Source: DASWJZ01 sp963720705 (GTDB taxonomy: Bacteria; Pseudomonadota; Alphaproteobacteria; Rhizobiales; Afifellaceae). Taken from it: a stretch of 64,000 nt of DNA. The notes under the pieces were generated by a model that saw only the letters and a program-made list of their open reading frames with translations, made no database searches and had not been told where the DNA came from. The DNA lies in contig CAVRGJ010000006.1 in assembly GCA_963720705.1 (NCBI GenBank), forward strand, positions 124,001-188,000, written 5' to 3'. Position numbers and translations under genes: made by a program. Below are positions 19,596 to 27,727 of the stretch, in pieces (within the stretch, counting starts at the first letter, position 1; the number at the start of each line of letters is the position of its first letter).

Positions 19596-20753
19596 ATGGT
19601 CGATTTCGTCCGATTCGTCGAGGCATTTTGCATCGTCACCGCCATCCTCCATTGGACGAGCATCGTTGTCGTCGGCGTACGGGCGCTGGTGATCCGCAGG
19701 TCGAAACCGTCACCGGCCGATGCGCCCGGTGTCAGTATCGTTCGCCCGGTGTGCGGACTTGAGAACAACATCGAAGCGACGCTAAGCACCGCGTTCGCGC
19801 TGACCTATCCCCGCTACGAGATCCTCTTCTGCGTCGCATCGGAGCGCGATCCGGTCGTGCCTCTCGTCCGGATCCTGATCGCCGCCCATCCTCGTGTCGC
19901 GGCGCGCCTGCTCGTCGGCGACGACCGGGTGAGCGTCAACCCGAAGCTCAACAACGTCGTCAAGGGATGGGAAGCCGCGTCCTACGACTGGATCGCGATG
20001 GCCGACAGCAACGTGCTGATGCCGTGCGACTACATCGAGCAGCTTCTCGCCCGCACCGACAGCGAAACGGCGATCGCAAGCGCCCCGCCGGTCGGCAGCG
20101 ATCCGGCCGGCATCTGGGCGGAGCTCGAATGCGCCTTCCTGAACACCTATCAGGCGCGCTGGCAGCTTGCCGCCGACGCGGTCGGGCTCGGCTTCGCCCA
20201 TGGCAAGAACATGCTTTGGCGGCGCGACGTTCTGGAACAGGCCGGCGGTATCCGCGCGCTTGCCGCAGAACCCGCGGAGGACGCCGCCGGCACCAAGATC
20301 GTGCGCGCGCGCGGGCTCAAAGTGCACCTCGTCACACGGCCGTTCCCGCAGCCGCTCGGCCACCGGCGCATTGGCGAAGTGTGGAGGCGTCAGCTTCGCT
20401 GGGCACGACTGCGACGCTCCTCGTTCAAGGGGTTCTTCTTGCCGGAAATCCTCTCCGGCGGCTTCCTGCCCCTCCTCGGCCTCCTGTTTCTGGCAACGGC
20501 CGGCCCGGTCCCGCCTTTGCCGGCGCTCGCCCTCGTCGGAGCTTGGTATGGCGCGGAGTGCGCGCTTGCCTTGGCACTCGGCTGGCCGCTGTCATGGCGG
20601 ACGCCCTTTCTCGCCGTCGTCCGCGACGCGATGTTGCCGTGTCTCTGGACGGTGGCGATGTGCGGCAACGAGTTCGAGTGGCGGGGCACGGCGATGGACA
20701 TCGGAACACCGGCGACAGAGCCCGAGGGCACGCTGCAGCTTGCCGAGGAATAG
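19596..20753 (+). CDS. Ceramide glucosyltransferase-like GT21 protein (HpnI-like)
   Basis: Membrane glycosyltransferase of 385 residues related to ceramide glucosyltransferase and to hopanoid enzyme HpnI. An N-terminal hydrophobic segment precedes the GT-A domain: SIVRPVCGLENN, then NPKLNNVVKGWEAASYDWIAMADSN with the D2 motif near residue 128, an EDAAGTK D3 motif, and the RQLRW (QxxRW-type) motif near 262. Two hydrophobic segments close the protein. HpnI makes N-acetylglucosaminyl or ribosyl-hopanoid precursors, but no other hopanoid gene is nearby, so a lipid acceptor is as much as can be said. ATG 19596 is preferred over TTG 19578. Confidence 0.82.
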   Translation: MVDFVRFVEAFCIVTAILHWTSIVVVGVRALVIRRSKPSPADAPGVSIVRPVCGLENNIEATLSTAFALTYPRYEILFCVASERDPVVPLVRILIAAHPRVAARLLVGDDRVSVNPKLNNVVKGWEAASYDWIAMADSNVLMPCDYIEQLLARTDSETAIASAPPVGSDPAGIWAELECAFLNTYQARWQLAADAVGLGFAHGKNMLWRRDVLEQAGGIRALAAEPAEDAAGTKIVRARGLKVHLVTRPFPQPLGHRRIGEVWRRQLRWARLRRSSFKGFFLPEILSGGFLPLLGLLFLATAGPVPPLPALALVGAWYGAECALALALGWPLSWRTPFLAVVRDAMLPCLWTVAMCGNEFEWRGTAMDIGTPATEPEGTLQLAEE

Positions 20754-20776
20754 CCGGGTCGCTTCGATCGATCCGC

Positions 20777-21667
20777 TTAGAGCCGATTTCGGAACAGCAT
20801 CTTGCGGCCGAGCGTGGCGCTCGGCCTGATCGCGATGATGAAGACGCCGGCAAGCGCCGAGGCAGTTCCGAACGCCATGCGCAGATCGAAATGATCGCCG
20901 GTCAGCCAGATGCCGAAGGCGATCGTGAAGAGCGGCCCCATCAGTGTGAGCGGGGCGATCAGATTCGCCTCGTAGCGTTGGATCAGCCCATAATACTGGG
21001 TGTGCGCGAACACCGAGACAAACAGCGACGAGTAGAGGACGGCGGCGATGAGCGGCCAGCCGGCATGAAAAGCGGCGGAGAATTGATGCTCCTCGAAAAC
21101 AGGGGAGACGGCGAGCAGAACGACCGTCGAGGAAAACCCGACCCAAGCCTGAAACCGGAGCGGGCGGATGCCTTCCATCTGCTTCATCATGATCGTGCCG
21201 ATCGCGCCGCCGCAGGACGAAGCGACGACGAAAAGCAGGCCTGACGAGAGATTGAAGTTGTCCGGGTTGAACATCACGACGAAGACGCCGGCCAACGTCA
21301 GCGCGATACCGAGGCCGCGCCGCCAGCGGATGCGCTCGCCAAGGACGACCACCGAAAGCAGCGTCGCCGTGGGCACGCCGATCTGGCTGACGATCGCAGC
21401 GGCGGAAGGGCTCGCGGTCTTGAGGCCCACGAAGTAGAGCGCAAAGCCCCCGCCGCCCATCAGAATCCCGACTACCACGACGCGCCAGTGCGGCCGCGGC
21501 ATCGGCAACAGCCAGGGCGAAACCGCGAGCGCGATCGCGGCCGAGCGCAGCATGCCGAAGAAGAGCGGCGGCACCTGCATCTCGCTGACGACGACCTTCG
21601 CGACGATCGCGTTCAAGGCCCAGATGACGCAGATCAGCACGAAGAGAGAGAAATCGCGGAGGGACAT
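20777..21667 (-). CDS. DMT-superfamily (EamA) transporter
   Basis: Ten-helix inner-membrane exporter of 296 residues made of two EamA repeats: FVLICVIWALNAIVAKVVVSE at the N-terminus with ALYFVGLKTASPSAAAIVSQIGVPTATLLSV closing the first half, and a second half with the matching LIAPLTLMGPLFTIAFGIWLTGDHFD. Family members export amino acids, metabolites or drugs; the substrate is not predictable from sequence. It is convergent with the glycosyltransferase, ending 23 bp from it. Confidence 0.87.
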   Translation of the reverse strand: MSLRDFSLFVLICVIWALNAIVAKVVVSEMQVPPLFFGMLRSAAIALAVSPWLLPMPRPHWRVVVVGILMGGGGFALYFVGLKTASPSAAAIVSQIGVPTATLLSVVVLGERIRWRRGLGIALTLAGVFVVMFNPDNFNLSSGLLFVVASSCGGAIGTIMMKQMEGIRPLRFQAWVGFSSTVVLLAVSPVFEEHQFSAAFHAGWPLIAAVLYSSLFVSVFAHTQYYGLIQRYEANLIAPLTLMGPLFTIAFGIWLTGDHFDLRMAFGTASALAGVFIIAIRPSATLGRKMLFRNRL

Positions 21668-21730
21668 TGCCTGGGCTATAGGCCCGTTGATACGGGTCCG
21701 ACATGCGGCATTGCGGCGGGAGGGAAGATA

Positions 21731-21755
21731 ACCTTCTCCCCTCGAGGGAGAAGGT
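21731..21755. repeat. Short palindromic repeat
   Basis: A near-perfect 25-bp palindrome (ACCTTCTCCC, CTCGA centre, GGGAGAAGGT) lies between the DMT gene start and the tdh stop. It belongs to the C/G-rich palindrome family seen at 18738, 35931 and 50367 and may end the tdh transcript, although no clear U tract follows. Confidence 0.65.
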
Positions 21756-21770
21756 GCACCGCCGCCACCC

Positions 21771-22799
21771 CTACCCGCTCCAATCCAGGACCACCTTGCC
21801 GCTTTCGCCCTTCGCCATGATCTCGAAAGCCCGGCGGAAGTCCGCAGCCGGGAAGCGGTGGGTGATGACGCGGCGGATGTCGAGGCCCGACTGCAGCATG
21901 GCGATCATCTTGTGCCAGGTCTCGAACATCTCGCGGCCGTAGATGCCCTTGAGCGTCAGCATGTGGAAGACGATCTTCGTCCAGTCGACCGGGAACGGAC
22001 CCGTGGGGATACCGAGCATCGCGATCTTGCCGCCCATGATGATGGTGTCGAGCATCTGGTTCAGCGCCGCCTCCGCACCGCTCATCTCAAGCCCGACATC
22101 GAAGCCCTCGCGCATACCTAGCCGCTGCATGACGGCTCGCAAATCTTCATTCCCGACGTTGACCGGCACCACGTCGGCGACCTTGCCGGCAAGCTCGAGC
22201 CGATACTGGTTGACGTCGGTGATCACCACGTGGCGCGCGCCGACATGACGGGCGATGGCAGCGGCCATGATGCCGATCGGCCCGGCGCCGGTGACGAGCA
22301 CGTCTTCGCCGACGAGGTCGAATGAGAGCGCCGTGTGCACGGCATTGCCGAGCGGGTCGAGGATCGCGCCGAGCTCGTCATCGACGTCGTCGGGAAGCGG
22401 CACCGCATTGAAGGCGGGGATCTTCACATAGTTGGCGAAGGCGCCGGGGATGTTGACGCCGATGCCGCGGGTCTCGGGGTCGAGGTGATATCGCCCGCCG
22501 CGTGAGGCGCGGCTGCGCATGCCGATCACATGCCCCTCGCCCGACACGCGTTGCCCAGGCTTCAGTCCGCGTACGCTCGAGCCGACCTCGACGATCGCGC
22601 CGGCATATTCGTGGCCGACGATCATCGGCACGGGAATCGTCTTCTTGGCCCAGTCGTCCCAGTTCCAGATGTGGATATCGGTGCCGCAGATGCCGGTCTT
22701 CGCCACCTTCACCAGGATTTCGTCGGGCCCGATCTCCGGCACCGGCTCGTTCTCCAGCCACAGGCCCGGCTCGGACTTGGCCTTGACCAGCGCCTTCAT
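21771..22799 (-). CDS. tdh: L-threonine 3-dehydrogenase
   Basis: Zinc-dependent dehydrogenase that oxidises threonine to 2-amino-3-ketobutyrate with NAD; Kbl then cleaves that product to glycine and acetyl-CoA. The protein is 342 residues from MKALVKAKSEPGLWL, the same length and N-terminus as E. coli Tdh. Motifs: catalytic-zinc GICGTDIHIWNWDDW near residue 36, VGHEYAG near 63, and the NAD-binding VTGAGPIGIMAAAIARH near 169. Start ATG 22799 lies just after the toxin stop; two upstream ATGs would overlap that gene. It is separated from kbl by the toxin-antitoxin pair. Confidence 0.93.
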   Translation of the reverse strand: MKALVKAKSEPGLWLENEPVPEIGPDEILVKVAKTGICGTDIHIWNWDDWAKKTIPVPMIVGHEYAGAIVEVGSSVRGLKPGQRVSGEGHVIGMRSRASRGGRYHLDPETRGIGVNIPGAFANYVKIPAFNAVPLPDDVDDELGAILDPLGNAVHTALSFDLVGEDVLVTGAGPIGIMAAAIARHVGARHVVITDVNQYRLELAGKVADVVPVNVGNEDLRAVMQRLGMREGFDVGLEMSGAEAALNQMLDTIIMGGKIAMLGIPTGPFPVDWTKIVFHMLTLKGIYGREMFETWHKMIAMLQSGLDIRRVITHRFPAADFRRAFEIMAKGESGKVVLDWSG

Positions 22800-22800
22800 G

Positions 22801-23226
22801 TCATTGCGCATGTCCATCTTCCCAGGGGTTCAGGACCGGGACACCCATTACAGCAAAGTCACGGACATTACGTGTTACGACCGTCAGCCGATGCTCTAGC
22901 GCCGTCGCAGCGATCATCGCGTCGCGTTGCGGTCGGCGATCAGGAACGTGGAGAGGCGCACAGATCAGGCTCGTCTCGATGCTGAACGGTAGGACTCGTC
23001 CTGCGAATTCCACCAGCACCGTGTGACGTATCCATGTCCAGAGCGCGTTGCCCTGCACTTCGTCCTTCCGCCTGAGCGACAAAGCCCCAACTTCCAACTC
23101 AAGGACTGTTATCGAAGAGAGAAACTGCGCGGGTTCGGCGATTGACGACGCCCAGCGCACCACTCGCGAATTGGCACGATCCGGACGCCTGAGCTCGGAG
23201 ATAACATTCGTGTCGAGCAAGAACAT
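22801..23226 (-). CDS. PIN-domain toxin (VapC/FitB-like)
   Basis: Predicted Mg-dependent ribonuclease toxin of 141 residues. PIN-domain acidic residues are visible: D5 in MFLLDTNVISEL, E in TVLELEVGAL near residue 43, and D in RRPQRDAMIAATALEHRLTVVTRNVRDF near 100-117. The start overlaps the antitoxin stop by one base (TGATG), typical for translational coupling of such pairs. The stop lies a single base ahead of the tdh start. It is FitB-like in its ISELRRP and VLNPW features. Confidence 0.9.
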   Translation of the reverse strand: MFLLDTNVISELRRPDRANSRVVRWASSIAEPAQFLSSITVLELEVGALSLRRKDEVQGNALWTWIRHTVLVEFAGRVLPFSIETSLICAPLHVPDRRPQRDAMIAATALEHRLTVVTRNVRDFAVMGVPVLNPWEDGHAQ

Positions 23227-23609
23227 CAGTCGTCACTGAAATCGGGGATGCGCAATCCCCAATCATCGCTGAGGCGCGGGAACTCGAAATCAAAGTCGGC
23301 CTCGGGTCGATCATCCGCCAGCATCTCCACCAGGCTTTTCCCACGCCCGGAAAGGTGTTTGTAGTCCTCGTATTTCATCAGCACGAATGCCGGTTTCCCA
23401 CGGTCGGTGATCGTGACCGGACCTTCCTCAGCGGCGCGTTTGGCCTTGCCGACGTCCTGATTGAACTCGCGGCTGCTGATCGTCGCGATGCTTGGTGCAA
23501 GCGAAGGGGGTGCGTCTTCACGGAACCCAGGCACCCCGTGCTCGCCCTTCCCGGAACGGGATGCGGATGCTCCTTCCGACCGATCCTTTGGACCCGGAAT
23601 CCGCGCCAA
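23226..23609 (-). CDS. Phd/YefM-family antitoxin
   Basis: Antitoxin partner of the PIN toxin. The DNA-binding Phd fold is clear in ATISSREFNQDVGKAKRAAEEGPVTITDRGKPAFVLMKYEDYKHL. The acidic C-terminal tail (DDRPEADFDFEFPRLSDDWGLRIPDFSDD) is of the kind that neutralises the toxin. The start is uncertain: TTG 23609 or GTG 23534, the latter with an AAGGG site 9 nt upstream; both add residues before the usual family start. A palindrome upstream (23629-23646) probably serves autoregulation. Confidence 0.85.
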   Translation of the reverse strand: MARIPGPKDRSEGASASRSGKGEHGVPGFREDAPPSLAPSIATISSREFNQDVGKAKRAAEEGPVTITDRGKPAFVLMKYEDYKHLSGRGKSLVEMLADDRPEADFDFEFPRLSDDWGLRIPDFSDD

Positions 23610-23628
23610 ACCAACAATCCTCGATCCT

Positions 23629-23646
23629 TGTAGTTACAATACTACA
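23629..23646 (-). promoter_or_regulatory. Probable autoregulatory operator of the toxin-antitoxin pair
   Basis: TGTAGT-TACAAT-ACTACA is a perfect 6-6-6 inverted repeat in an AT-rich island, 20 nt upstream of the first possible antitoxin start. Phd-type antitoxins bind such palindromes to repress their own operon. It lies in the 69-bp gap after the kbl stop, so the pair probably has its own promoter; a TTGACT is present 20-odd bases further upstream but the matching -10 is not clear. Confidence 0.6.
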
Positions 23647-23678
23647 TTGGCTCTTCTGCGCGCTAAGTCAAGGCGCAA

Positions 23679-24890
23679 TCAGACGATTCCGAGTTCCCGC
23701 CCCGCGTCCCTGAAAGCCTGGATGGCGAAATCGACGTCAGCCTCGGAAAGCGCGGCGGAAATTTGCGTGCGGATGCGCGCCTTCCCCTTCGGCACCACCG
23801 GAAAGAAGAAGCCGGCGACATAGACGCCGCGCTGGTCGAGTGCCGCCGCCATCTCCTGCGCGCGGCGCGCCTCGTGCAGCATTACCGGGATGATCGGCGT
23901 CTTGCCGGCCAGGCATTCGAATCCGGCCGCCTCAAGCCCTTCGCGAAAGCGGGCGACGAGCTTCATCAGGTGCGCGCGACGCTCGTCGGACTGTTCCGCG
24001 ATGTCGATGGCTTTCAGCGACCCCGCGGCGACCGGCGGGGCGAGCGAATTTGAGAAGAGATAGGGCCGGGCGCGCTGGCGCAGCATGTCGATCACGGCTT
24101 GCGGTGCGGCAACGAAGCCACCCATGCCGCCGCCGAGCGTCTTGCCGAGCGTTCCGGTGACGATCTGCACCCGGTCGCCCGCGCCGGTGAGCGCCGGCGA
24201 GCCGCGTCCACCCTCGCCAAGGTGCCCATGGGCATGACAATCGTCGACCAGGACGAATGCGCTATGGCGCTCGGCGAGATCGCAAATCTCGGGAAGCTTC
24301 GCGACATAGCCATCCATGGAAAACACGCCGTCGGTGGCGATCACCTTGAAGCGTGCACCGTCGGCCTCCGCCTGCTTCAGCTGCGTTTCGAGGTCGCCCA
24401 TATCGGAATTGGCGAAGCGGTAGCGCTTCGCCTTGCAGAGGCGGATGCCGTCGATGATCGAGGCGTGGTTGAGGGCATCGGAGATGATGGCGTCCTCCGG
24501 CCCGAGCAGCGGCTCGAACACGCCGCCGTTCGCGTCGAAACAGGCGGCGAAGAGGATCGCGTCGTCCTTTCCGAGCCAGCGCGCGATACGCTCCTCCAGT
24601 TGGCGGTGGAGAGTCTGTGCACCGCAGATGAAGCGCACCGACGCCATGCCGAAGCCGAATTCGTCGAGCGCCGCGCGGGCCGCCTCGATGACATCCGGGT
24701 GGTCGGCGAGGCCGAGATAGTTGTTGGCGCAAAGATTGAGCATCTCGCGCTCACCGCCTTGCGCGCGCGGGTCCTTAATGCGGATGTGCGCCGATTGCGG
24801 CGTCGTGATCAGCCGCTCGCGCTTCAAGAGACCGTCGGCCTCGATCGTCGAAAGCTCGGCAGAAAGATGCGCAATGAAGGGATGCGTCAC
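23679..24890 (-). CDS. kbl: Glycine C-acetyltransferase (2-amino-3-ketobutyrate CoA ligase)
   Basis: PLP enzyme that converts 2-amino-3-ketobutyrate and CoA to glycine and acetyl-CoA, following Tdh. About 403 residues from GTG 24890, close to the 398 of E. coli Kbl. Motifs: NLCANNYLGLADHP, the substrate region GFGMASVRFICGAQTLHRQLE, DDCHAHGHLGEGGRG, and the PLP lysine in VTGTLGKTLGGGMGGF near residue 250. The GTG overlaps the epmB stop as GTGA, so kbl is coupled to the EF-P modification genes rather than to tdh directly. Confidence 0.93.
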   Translation of the reverse strand: MTHPFIAHLSAELSTIEADGLLKRERLITTPQSAHIRIKDPRAQGGEREMLNLCANNYLGLADHPDVIEAARAALDEFGFGMASVRFICGAQTLHRQLEERIARWLGKDDAILFAACFDANGGVFEPLLGPEDAIISDALNHASIIDGIRLCKAKRYRFANSDMGDLETQLKQAEADGARFKVIATDGVFSMDGYVAKLPEICDLAERHSAFVLVDDCHAHGHLGEGGRGSPALTGAGDRVQIVTGTLGKTLGGGMGGFVAAPQAVIDMLRQRARPYLFSNSLAPPVAAGSLKAIDIAEQSDERRAHLMKLVARFREGLEAAGFECLAGKTPIIPVMLHEARRAQEMAAALDQRGVYVAGFFFPVVPKGKARIRTQISAALSEADVDFAIQAFRDAGRELGIV

Positions 24891-25967
24891 GACAGGGCCT
24901 CCGGAACCGGCGGATAGACATGAACGCCCCCGTTCGGGTCTTCGACGACGTGGCCACCGTCCTGCGCGGTCGAAACATAATCCGGGCCGACCGGGATCTT
25001 GCCGCGGCCGCCGGGAATGTCGAGCACGTAGGTCGGCTGGCATAGACCCGAGACGGCGCCGCGGAGGTGGCGCATCAGCGCGCGACCGTCGTCGAGCGAC
25101 GTGCGGAAATGCGCCGTGCCCGGCGCGAGGTCGCCGTGGTGGAGATAGTAGGGCTTCACGCGGTTCTCGACGAAGGCGCGCATCAATGCGGCAAGCGTTT
25201 CGGGGTCGTCGTTGACGCCGTTCAGGAGCACAGTCTGACTCACAAGCGGAATGCCGGAATCAGCAAGCCGCGCGAGCGCTGCCCGGCCGGCCGGGGTGAA
25301 TTCGCGCGGATGGTTCGCGTGGATGGCAAGCCAGGTCGTCACGCCCTTCGCCTTCAGGGCCGCAACCAGCGCCGCGTCGACGCGCTCGGGTGCAACGAGC
25401 GGCACGCGCGTGTGCCAGCGGAGTACCTTCAAATGCGGGATGGCTGCGATCTTTTGCGACACCGCTGCGAGGCGCCGGGCGCTCAGAACGAGCGGGTCGC
25501 CGCCGCTGACGATCACCTCCCAGATTTCCGGATGCGCGGCGACGTAGGCGAGCGCCGTGTCGATCGCCTTTTCGGATAGATGCGCGGGCCGGCCCGGGCC
25601 GACCGTCTCGCGGCGGAAGCAGAAGCGGCAATAGACGGCGCAGATATTCGCAAGTTTTAGGAGAACGCGGTCGGGGTACCGGTGAATAAGCCCGGGCACG
25701 GCTTCATGCGCGCCGTCGCCAATCGGATCGGCGCGCTCCTCCGGCTGCCGATCGAGCTCCGCCGGATCGGGCAGGAACTGCGCGGGCGATCGGGTCGTGC
25801 GGATCGGCGGCGTCGATCAACTCCGCCATCGCCGGCGTGATCGCCACGGCATAGCGCGCGGCGACGCGCTCAAGGTCGTCAAGGCGTGCGAGATCGGAGG
25901 CCTTGGCCGGAAGGAGCTCCGCATCAACGATGTCGGCCGCGCTTCGCAGCGTTCGAACCATGCTCAT
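24887..25967 (-). pseudogene. epmB: Lysine 2,3-aminomutase EpmB, interrupted by a single-base frameshift
   Basis: Radical SAM enzyme predicted to make (R)-beta-lysine for EF-P modification. The N-terminus (MSMVRTLRSAADIVDAELLPA, AMAELIDAADPHDPIAR) starts at ATG 25967, overlapping the epmA stop as ATGA. The rest (QFLPDPAELDRQPEERADPIGDGAHEAVPGLIHRYPDRVLLK, then cluster motif CAVYCRFCFRRE, ISGGDPL-like VSGGDPLVLS, and TVLLNGVNDD) is in another frame. Deleting one base at about 25780-25787 joins AR to QFLPDP and gives about 359 residues, the size of EpmB rather than the longer KamA. Without a correction the product would be truncated. Confidence 0.85.
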
Positions 25968-27064
25968 GGCGATGCATCCTCCTCCGGCATCGGCGTCCAG
26001 ATCACGTCTTCGATGCGGCCCGCTCCGGTCGCAAGCATCACGAGTCGGTCGAGACCGAGGGCCGCTCCGCTTGCCGGCGGCATCAAGGCAAGCGCGGCGA
26101 GAAACTCCTCGTCGATCGGATAGCGCTCGCCATAGATGCGCTCCTTCTCCGCCATGTCGGCTTCGAACCGGCGGCGCTGCTCGACCGGATCGGTCAGTTC
26201 GCCGAAGGCGTTGGCGAGCTCTACGCCACAGGCATAGAGCTCGAAACGCTCGCAAAGGCGCGGGTCGGACGGCTTACGCCGGGCGAGCGCGGCCTCGCTC
26301 GCCGGATAATCGTAGAGGATCGTCGCGCGCCCGAGTCCGAGCTGCGGCTCGATCCGCTCGCTCAGAATCTTGCTGAAAAGGTCGGACCAGGTGTCGTCCG
26401 CGGCCACGCGGATGCCCGCGACTTGCGCCTCATGCGCCAGCCGATCGCGGTCCGGCTGCGCCTTCGGATCAGCGGGCAGCGTCGCCATCAGCTCGATACC
26501 GGCAAAGCGGGCGAAGGCCTCGGCGACGGTGGTCCGCTCGGGCTCGGCGAAGGGATCCGCCTCGCGCCCGCGAAAGCGCAACGTTTTCGCATCCGCAGCC
26601 TGTGCCGCCTCGGCGAGGATCGCAGCGCAGTCCGCCATCACGCGCTCGTAGCTCTCGTGCGCGCGATACCATTCAACGAGCGTGAACTCGGGGTGATGCA
26701 GTGCGCTCCGCTCGCGGTTCCGGAAGACGCGTGCGAAATCGACGATGCGTTCCTCGCCTGCGGCGAGGAGCTTCTTCATGGCGAATTCCGGCGAGGTGTG
26801 GAGATAAAGCCGGCTTCGCTCCCTGTCGGTCCCGACGAGGTCGGTCGCGAAGGCATGAAGGTGCGTCTCGTTGCCGGGCGAGACCTGCAGGGCGCCCGCC
26901 TCGACCTCGAAGAATCCCTCCGCCTCGAACCAGCGCCGGAGCCCTGCCACGATTCGCCCCCGGGCGGCGAGATACGGGCGGCGCGCGGCATGCGCTTCCG
27001 GTGACCACCAGGCGCTTGTGGGGACGGAATGCGGCGCTTTCGCAAGGAGGCTGTTCATCGGCAT
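25964..27064 (-). CDS. epmA: EF-P--(R)-beta-lysine ligase EpmA (class II LysRS-like)
   Basis: Attaches beta-lysine to the conserved lysine of EF-P. The 366-residue protein is a class II aminoacyl-tRNA synthetase catalytic domain without an anticodon-binding domain: GFFEVEAGALQVSPGNE, LHTSPEFAMKKLLAAGEERIVDFARVFRNRE (motif 2), HHPEFTLVEWYRA, and GAALGLDRLVMLATG (motif 3). Slightly longer than E. coli EpmA (325). It is divergent from efp with 66 bp between, and coupled to epmB. MNSLL at 27058 is an equally possible start. Confidence 0.92.
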   Translation of the reverse strand: MPMNSLLAKAPHSVPTSAWWSPEAHAARRPYLAARGRIVAGLRRWFEAEGFFEVEAGALQVSPGNETHLHAFATDLVGTDRERSRLYLHTSPEFAMKKLLAAGEERIVDFARVFRNRERSALHHPEFTLVEWYRAHESYERVMADCAAILAEAAQAADAKTLRFRGREADPFAEPERTTVAEAFARFAGIELMATLPADPKAQPDRDRLAHEAQVAGIRVAADDTWSDLFSKILSERIEPQLGLGRATILYDYPASEAALARRKPSDPRLCERFELYACGVELANAFGELTDPVEQRRRFEADMAEKERIYGERYPIDEEFLAALALMPPASGAALGLDRLVMLATGAGRIEDVIWTPMPEEDASP

Positions 27065-27130
27065 GCGGATCGGCTAGCTGCGCAGGCGAAACGCGGCATG
27101 GCCGCAGCAATCGCCGCAAGAGGTTCAAAC

Positions 27131-27697
27131 GTGAAGGTCATCGCAAGCTCGGTGCGCAAGGGCAATATCCTCGAAGTCGAAGGGCAGCTTTACAGCGTGC
27201 TTTCCGCCGAGAGCTTTTTTCCGGGAAAGGGCACGCCGACGACGCAGGTCGAGATGCGCCGGCTTTCCGACGGCGTGAAGACCGTGCAGCGCTATAAGAC
27301 CACCGAACAGGTCGAACGCGCCTACGTGGAAGATCGCGAGCACACCTACCTCTACCAGGACGGCGACAACTACATCTTCATGAACCCGGAAAGCTACGAG
27401 CAGATCCCCGTCCCCGCTGACGTCATCGGCGACCAGGCGGCGTATCTGCAGGAGGGTATGCCCTGCATGATCTCGCTTTTTGAGGGAAATGCAGTCTCGA
27501 CAGAACTGCCGCAGAAGGTGACGCTCGAAGTGACCGAGACAGAGCCAACCGTGAAGGGGCAGACCGCCTCCTCCTCCTACAAGCCGGCAATTCTCTCGAA
27601 CGGCGCGCGCACCATGGTCCCGCCGCATATTGCGGTCGGCACGAGGATCGTGGTGATGACCGCAGACGGCAGCTACGTGGAGCGGGCCAAGGATTAA
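27131..27697 (+). CDS. efp: Translation elongation factor P
   Basis: Relieves ribosome stalling at polyproline stretches. The 188-residue protein starts at GTG 27131 (VKVIASSVRKGN), with AGAGG 8 nt upstream; longer frames run into the divergent promoter. The tip loop FFPGKGTPTTQ carries the modifiable lysine at position 33, equivalent to E. coli Lys34, so EpmA/EpmB-type beta-lysylation is expected. All three beta-barrel domains are present, ending HIAVGTRIVVMTADGSYVERAKD. Confidence 0.94.
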   Translation: MKVIASSVRKGNILEVEGQLYSVLSAESFFPGKGTPTTQVEMRRLSDGVKTVQRYKTTEQVERAYVEDREHTYLYQDGDNYIFMNPESYEQIPVPADVIGDQAAYLQEGMPCMISLFEGNAVSTELPQKVTLEVTETEPTVKGQTASSSYKPAILSNGARTMVPPHIAVGTRIVVMTADGSYVERAKD

Positions 27698-27727
27698 GCA
27701 TGGCTCTCTGGACGCGAAAGCGGCGTT

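Noticed and set aside
25776..25790. Programmed ribosomal frameshift in epmB
   Set aside because: No slippery heptamer or downstream structure is evident, and similar indels occur in unrelated genes in the window.
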